NCBI RefSeq assembly: GCF_004764705.1
Contig: NZ_SHLX01000010.1
Location: forward strand, 124,001 to 188,000
DNA from: Paenibacillus cymbidii
Lineage (GTDB): Bacteria > Bacillota > Bacilli > Paenibacillales > NBRC-103111
DNA: 64,000 bases
Direction of reading: 5' to 3'
The translations under genes and the position numbers were made by a program. The first letter of the stretch is position 1; each line of letters begins with the position of its first letter. The notes under the pieces are model-generated. The model saw nothing but the letters and a program-made list of their open reading frames with translations. It was not told the DNA's origin and ran no database searches. Below are positions 59,720 through 64,000 of the stretch, piece by piece.

Positions 59720-62700
59720 ATGAAATGGCACGAAGGTCGGAGAAAGCTGTCGATACTCCTTGTTCTGCTGCTGGCATTGCTGCCGGCATTAACGATGCCG
59801 GCGCCGGCGCTGGCCGGGGACAGCCAGACGGAGGAAGGTACGGCCCCGGAAGTATATTCCTTCGGCAGAGGCGGTACCGAACGCGGCTACGATAGCCCGC
59901 TGGTTCAGTCGACGCCGCGGCTGGTCGACAGCTTGTCGGGAAAACGGATTGTCGCCGTTGCCAATGGCTACCGGCATACATTGGCGTTGTCCGTGGACGG
60001 GGCCGTTTATTCGTTCGGCAGCAACCCGCACGGCGAACTGGGGACGGGCAATCGGTTGGATCAGGCGCTGCCGGCGCCGATTGCAGTGCCCGGCCTCGGC
60101 GCAGGCGACAAAGTGACGGCGATTGCCGCCGGGATGAACACTTCGTTTCTGTTGACGGCGTCCGGGGCAGTCTACTCCTTCGGCATGCAGGACCGCGGCC
60201 AGCTCGGTTTGGGGCCGGGGGTCGGACCGGATGTAACGGTACCGACCCACGTTCCGTTGGCGGAACCGGTTGCGGCGATTTCCGCCGGTACGAGACATAC
60301 GCTGCTCCTGACAGTGAGCGGGAACGTATATTCCTTCGGCAGCGATTGGTCCGGGCAGACGGGACTGGATATTTACGACCCGTCTCCTTACATCGATATG
60401 GCCGATGTGCCGACACTTATTACGCAAGGATTGCCAAACGGCATGAAAGCCGCTGCCGTAGCCGCGGGCGGCAGCCATTCGTTGGTCGTGATGGAGGACG
60501 GGACGCTCTATACGTTCGGCGACAACAATTATGGACAACTGGGCAGATACGACGATTACAACTTGCCCGCGATCCCGCGTCCGGTCGATCCGGCCGTATT
60601 CGGCGGCAAAAAAATCGTTGCCGCATCCGGCGGCGCGAATCATTCGCTTGTGCTGACGGAGGACGGCATCGTCTACTCGTTCGGCCAAGGCTATGACGGC
60701 CAACTCGGGAGCGAGCCGCTGGAAGACGGCATTCGGCGAAATCCGGCTCCGATTCCGAAGGCTGCCTTCGGCGGCGAGCGAGTGGTGCAGTTGGCGGCGG
60801 GAGAGTTTTTTTCAATGGCGTTGACGGAGTCGCGCAAGCTGTACACGTTCGGCAGGGAAGAGAACATCGGCCAGGGCGGAACGGGCAATGCGGCTTCGCC
60901 CAAGCTCCTGACGATTGTCGGCGTCGCCATCAAGAAGATCGACGCCGGGACTTCGGATGCGTTCCTGATCTCGGAAGGGCCTTCGTCCATCAACGTGCCG
61001 GATTCGCCGACAGACGTCGTCGCTGTGCCAGGCAACGGGCGGATCGACGTATCGTTCGTGGCGCCGACTTACGACGGGAACAGCGCCATTACCGGCTATA
61101 CAGCCTACGCTCGGGCGGGAGCGTCCGTCGTGTCCGGGCAAGCCGCCGGCAGCCCGATTGCGATTGAGGGGCTGACCAATGGCGTACCGTACACCGTTAC
61201 GGTGACGGCGACCAACATCAAGGGCGAATCGGCCGCATCGGTGTCCGCGCTGGGGGTGACGCCGCAGTTGCCCGCCGCAAGCGGGTACGGCACATTCTCA
61301 TTCGGCGACAACGGCGGCGGCCAGCTCGGACCTCGCGCAAGCGACGCCAACGCCACGAACGCGCTGTTCGGCATCGCGGGACTTCCCGCCGACGTCGTTG
61401 GCGCGGCGGCGGGAAGCACGCATACACTTGCGCTGACGGCGAGCGGGGCGGTATATGCGTTTGGTTACGCCGATATCGGCCAGATGGGCGTCGGAGCCAC
61501 GACAGCAGCGAATCCGACCCGAATAACGGCGCTGCCGGACGACCCCGTTGCGGCGGTAGCTGCCGGTCCGCGCCACTCCTTGCTGCTGACGGCGTCGGGC
61601 GCCGTCTATTCGTTCGGCAGCGGTTCGTTCGGCGAACTTGGCCATGGCGACGAAGCTCCGCGCAGCTTGCCGGCCCGGATCGATGCGCTTGCGGGCAAGC
61701 CCGTCGCCGCCATCGCGGCTGGAGGCAACTTTTCGCTGGCACTTACGGTGCAGCATGAAGTTTATTTTTTTGGGCTACGGTATGTGCCCGAGCTTGGCTA
61801 TATTTCGGAGCAGCTGTCGCCTGTCCGAATTGTCGGAGATTGGGCGCCGGACGAACGGCCGATCGCGATTGCCGCCGGTTCGGTGCATATGCTGGTGCTG
61901 ACCGACAAGGGCAGTGTCTACTCGTTCGGACTTGGCGCCGTCGGTCAGCTAGGTCACGGGGACAACGCGCTGAAGGGCGTGCCGACGCGTATTGCCGGCC
62001 TGCCCGCCGGCGACAAGGCGGTGGCGATCGCCGCGGGCGGCACCAACTCTCTCGTGCTTACCGAATCGGGCGCAATCTATGGCTTCGGCAGCAATGCGAA
62101 CGGGCAGCTCGGGCAAGGAGACCGCATCGGCCGCAACACGCCGACGGCGATCGCCGCGCTTGCCGGCAAACGGGCCGTCGCTATCGCAATGGGGGACGAT
62201 CATTCGTTTGTGGCGACCGAGTCGGGAGGGAACTACGCGTTGTACGCTTTCGGCGACGGCGCTTACGGCCAGCTTGGCCTCGGCAATGCCGAGGACCGGC
62301 TGTCGCCGGTGCCGGTCGGCGCGTTTGCCGGCAAGAAGGTGCTTGCGCTCGCGCCCGGCGCCCGGCATACGATCGTCGTGGCGAAAAATCCCGGCTCCGA
62401 TACCGCCGGACCGGCGATCGCAGGCGCGGCGGTCGCTGCGGACAACGCCTATATCGACCTGACGGCAAGCGAGGGCGTTTTCCGCACGCGCGCCGGGACG
62501 GGCGGCTTGCTTCCCGGCCAACTGGCGCTTGATTTTGCCGGCAACGGAGGCAACGCCGCCGGGGCGTCCATTGTCGATGTGCGCCGGCCCGATGACGAGA
62601 CGGTCGCGGCAGCGGGGGCGTTGACCGGCGGCGAAACGACGGTGCGCGTCTTTCTGCGTACAACCGGAACGCCCTCCGGCGTCGAAACGGCAACGCTTCG

Positions 62701-64000
62701 GCCGGTGAACGGGCTGGCGGTCTTCGATGCCGCCGGCAATGCGATGCCCGGGGCGCAAACGACAGGCGCGCTGCGGTTGAAGGACAGGCTCGCGCCAACG
62801 ATAGTGTCCGCGGTGCGGGACGACGACACGCATGTGACCGTGACGCTCAGCGAAAATGCCGCCGGCCTCGACAACCCGCACGACGGCGGATTTGCCGTGA
62901 AGGAAACGGGCGGAACGGCAATGTATGCGGTAACGTCTACCGCAAAAGGAGCCGATGCGAAGCATGTGGTGCTGACGATAGAAGACATGGGCGAATCGGG
63001 CAAGGAAGGCGTGACGGTCGACTATACGGCCGGCGGGCGCGGCGCGGTGGCCGACGAGGCGGGCAATGCGCTCGGCACGGCGGCGGAAGCGGCAACGATT
63101 GCGGCATGGGATGCGGTGCCCCCTGCGTTCGTGGATGCGAGACGCATCGACGATACGCATCTGGAAGTGACGCTGAGCGAGGAGGCGTATCGCATTGCGC
63201 AAACGAACGACGGCGGATTCACCGTCAAGGAAACCGGAAGCGCGACGATTGCTTACGCCGTTGCCGCGATCGCCGAAGGCGCCGATGCCAGGCATGTCAT
63301 TCTGACCGTTGCCGAAATGGGCGTTTCGGCCAAAGAGGGCGTCACGATCGGGTACTCGGCGACCGGCAACGGCACGCTGGCGGACAAGGCCGGCAACAAG
63401 ATGGCGAGCATGGAGACGGTGAAAGCGATCGGATACTGGGACCGGACGGCGCCGACGATAACGTGGGGCGCGCTCGGCGCAGACAACGCCTATTTCGATG
63501 TAACGGTTACGGAAGGCGTCTACTCGACCGTTTCGGGAACCGGAGCGCCCGGTACTTCCCATATGGTTCTCACTCAAACGGCCGGCGGAAATGCGACATC
63601 GATCGCGGTCCAGGCTTTGGCGAAAACCGACGGCACGACGCCTGCGACAGCCTCGCCGCTGACAGGCGGCGAAACGGCGATTCGCGTATTTCTGTCCGTC
63701 GACAAGCCGCCGAGCGGCACGGAAAAGATTACCGTACAGCTGCCGAACTATTTTTATTTCCTGTATGACAAGGCGGGGAACGCGGCCATCGCCGCTCCCG
63801 CCCAGCACATATACACGCTGAACGATCAACTGGCGCCCAAAATGCTGGGAGCGTCTTTGGGAACAGATTCATCCACGCAAATTGTCGTACAGCTAAGCGA
63901 AAACGTGCCGGACGCGGACATCGTCAAAGCCGGCGACGGCGGTTTTACCGTCGAGGAGACGGGCAGCGGCGGGGCGGTCGTTTACCCGGTTCGTGCAATC
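59720..64000 (+). CDS. Giant secreted RCC1-repeat/Ig-like protein (3' end outside window)
   Basis: Open from ATG 59720 to the window edge (1427 codons, no stop). Signal peptide 1-33 (LSILLVLLLALLPALTMPAP then ALA). Two RCC1 propellers: blades such as VYSFGSNPHGELGTGN, VYSFGMQDRGQLGLG, LYTFGDNNYGQLGRYD (59850-60950); an Fn3 domain (61010-61265, PTDVVAVPGNGRIDVSFVAP); then FSFGDNGGGQLGPR, VYSFGSGSFGELGHGD, IYGFGSNANGQLGQGD, LYAFGDGAYGQLGLGN (61290-62390). From 62400 Ig-like repeats of about 120 residues appear (DDTHVTVTLSENAAGLDNPH / DDTHLEVTLSEEAYRIAQTN). Such proteins in paenibacilli are probably surface adhesins or matrix proteins, often ending in SLH domains; the end is not visible. AAAGGA lies 13 nt upstream. 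Confidence 0.88.
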   Translation, partial: MKWHEGRRKLSILLVLLLALLPALTMPAPALAGDSQTEEGTAPEVYSFGRGGTERGYDSPLVQSTPRLVDSLSGKRIVAVANGYRHTLALSVDGAVYSFGSNPHGELGTGNRLDQALPAPIAVPGLGAGDKVTAIAAGMNTSFLLTASGAVYSFGMQDRGQLGLGPGVGPDVTVPTHVPLAEPVAAISAGTRHTLLLTVSGNVYSFGSDWSGQTGLDIYDPSPYIDMADVPTLITQGLPNGMKAAAVAAGGSHSLVVMEDGTLYTFGDNNYGQLGRYDDYNLPAIPRPVDPAVFGGKKIVAASGGANHSLVLTEDGIVYSFGQGYDGQLGSEPLEDGIRRNPAPIPKAAFGGERVVQLAAGEFFSMALTESRKLYTFGREENIGQGGTGNAASPKLLTIVGVAIKKIDAGTSDAFLISEGPSSINVPDSPTDVVAVPGNGRIDVSFVAPTYDGNSAITGYTAYARAGASVVSGQAAGSPIAIEGLTNGVPYTVTVTATNIKGESAASVSALGVTPQLPAASGYGTFSFGDNGGGQLGPRASDANATNALFGIAGLPADVVGAAAGSTHTLALTASGAVYAFGYADIGQMGVGATTAANPTRITALPDDPVAAVAAGPRHSLLLTASGAVYSFGSGSFGELGHGDEAPRSLPARIDALAGKPVAAIAAGGNFSLALTVQHEVYFFGLRYVPELGYISEQLSPVRIVGDWAPDERPIAIAAGSVHMLVLTDKGSVYSFGLGAVGQLGHGDNALKGVPTRIAGLPAGDKAVAIAAGGTNSLVLTESGAIYGFGSNANGQLGQGDRIGRNTPTAIAALAGKRAVAIAMGDDHSFVATESGGNYALYAFGDGAYGQLGLGNAEDRLSPVPVGAFAGKKVLALAPGARHTIVVAKNPGSDTAGPAIAGAAVAADNAYIDLTASEGVFRTRAGTGGLLPGQLALDFAGNGGNAAGASIVDVRRPDDETVAAAGALTGGETTVRVFLRTTGTPSGVETATLRPVNGLAVFDAAGNAMPGAQTTGALRLKDRLAPTIVSAVRDDDTHVTVTLSENAAGLDNPHDGGFAVKETGGTAMYAVTSTAKGADAKHVVLTIEDMGESGKEGVTVDYTAGGRGAVADEAGNALGTAAEAATIAAWDAVPPAFVDARRIDDTHLEVTLSEEAYRIAQTNDGGFTVKETGSATIAYAVAAIAEGADARHVILTVAEMGVSAKEGVTIGYSATGNGTLADKAGNKMASMETVKAIGYWDRTAPTITWGALGADNAYFDVTVTEGVYSTVSGTGAPGTSHMVLTQTAGGNATSIAVQALAKTDGTTPATASPLTGGETAIRVFLSVDKPPSGTEKITVQLPNYFYFLYDKAGNAAIAAPAQHIYTLNDQLAPKMLGASLGTDSSTQIVVQLSENVPDADIVKAGDGGFTVEETGSGGAVVYPVRAI

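Noticed and set aside
59611-59895. 94-codon plus-strand ORF before the RCC1 gene
   Set aside because: It overlaps the signal-peptide region of the RCC1 protein in another frame and turns Gly/Arg-rich; the frame from ATG 59720 is clearly the coding one.

Overview
The window looks like a chromosomal segment of a GC-rich member of the Paenibacillaceae (Paenibacillus/Cohnella type). The evidence is indirect but consistent: AGGAGG-type ribosome sites, several 'solute-binding lipoprotein + LplB-type permease + YtcP-type permease' importers, two membrane-anchored AraC-type sensor regulators of roughly 800 residues, YitT, and copper-amine-oxidase-like stalk domains fused to secreted proteins. The species cannot be named from the sequence alone.

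Region 1 (1-8700, visibly more AT-rich than the rest) is an accessory island. It holds the C-terminal part of an Rhs/YD-repeat polymorphic toxin with a small downstream immunity candidate, an XRE regulator, and an IS66-type element (tnpC plus a frameshifted DruA/DUF4338 passenger). After the element come an orphan Rhs toxin tip and two more immunity candidates. Both toxin/immunity modules end in nearly the same terminator, which looks like a homology handle for cassette exchange. A second DNA-binding protein and a small orphan gene close the island.

Region 2 (9200-11400) holds a YeiH-type membrane transporter and a small membrane protein on the minus strand, with the first of four composite hairpin repeats between them.

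Region 3 (11500-21080) is a CoA-thioester/biotin carboxylase cluster: a carboxyltransferase with an 18-bp x 14 in-frame minisatellite, a LacI regulator, a CoA-transferase, a second carboxyltransferase, a biotin carboxylase, a 73-residue biotin carrier, an enoyl-CoA hydratase and a 3-hydroxyacyl-CoA dehydrogenase. The same 14-bp site (TGGAAACGATTCCA) lies at the 5' side of the first carboxyltransferase gene, the lacI gene and the CoA-transferase gene, so the LacI protein is the likely local regulator.

Region 4 (21100-35742) is one long catabolic operon behind an AraC-type membrane sensor: an ABC importer, a cytoplasmic sialidase-like (BNR) protein, a NagA-like deacetylase, an HpcH/HpaI aldolase, an alanine-racemase-fold PLP enzyme, an M81/MlrC metallohydrolase, two SDRs and a Gfo/Idh oxidoreductase. 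Overlapping or close-packed genes suggest one unusual pathway for an N-acylated, probably amino-sugar or amino-acid-bearing compound.

Region 5 (36060-50944) is a second glycan locus: a cupin-type AraC regulator divergent from a D-2-hydroxyacid dehydrogenase, another ABC importer, another membrane AraC sensor, a beta-helix protein without a signal peptide, and a 1635-residue secreted heparinase-II-like lyase with two almost identical CBM96-like modules. Uronic-acid polysaccharides are plausible substrates.

Region 6 (50945-51970) is non-coding and repeat-rich: a composite hairpin repeat, a fused remnant of an iron-siderophore binding protein, and two palindromic minisatellite arrays joined inside their hairpin loop. 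Region 7 (51973-64000) holds yitT, a small sugar oxidoreductase/isomerase operon, a stalk-fused solute-binding protein and the 5' part of a giant RCC1/Ig-like secreted protein that runs off the window.

The most novel signal is not a gene. It is a 190-bp intergenic element with four hairpins in fixed geometry (25-26-26-36-26-26-25), present three times complete and once truncated, often abutting or supplying stop codons.
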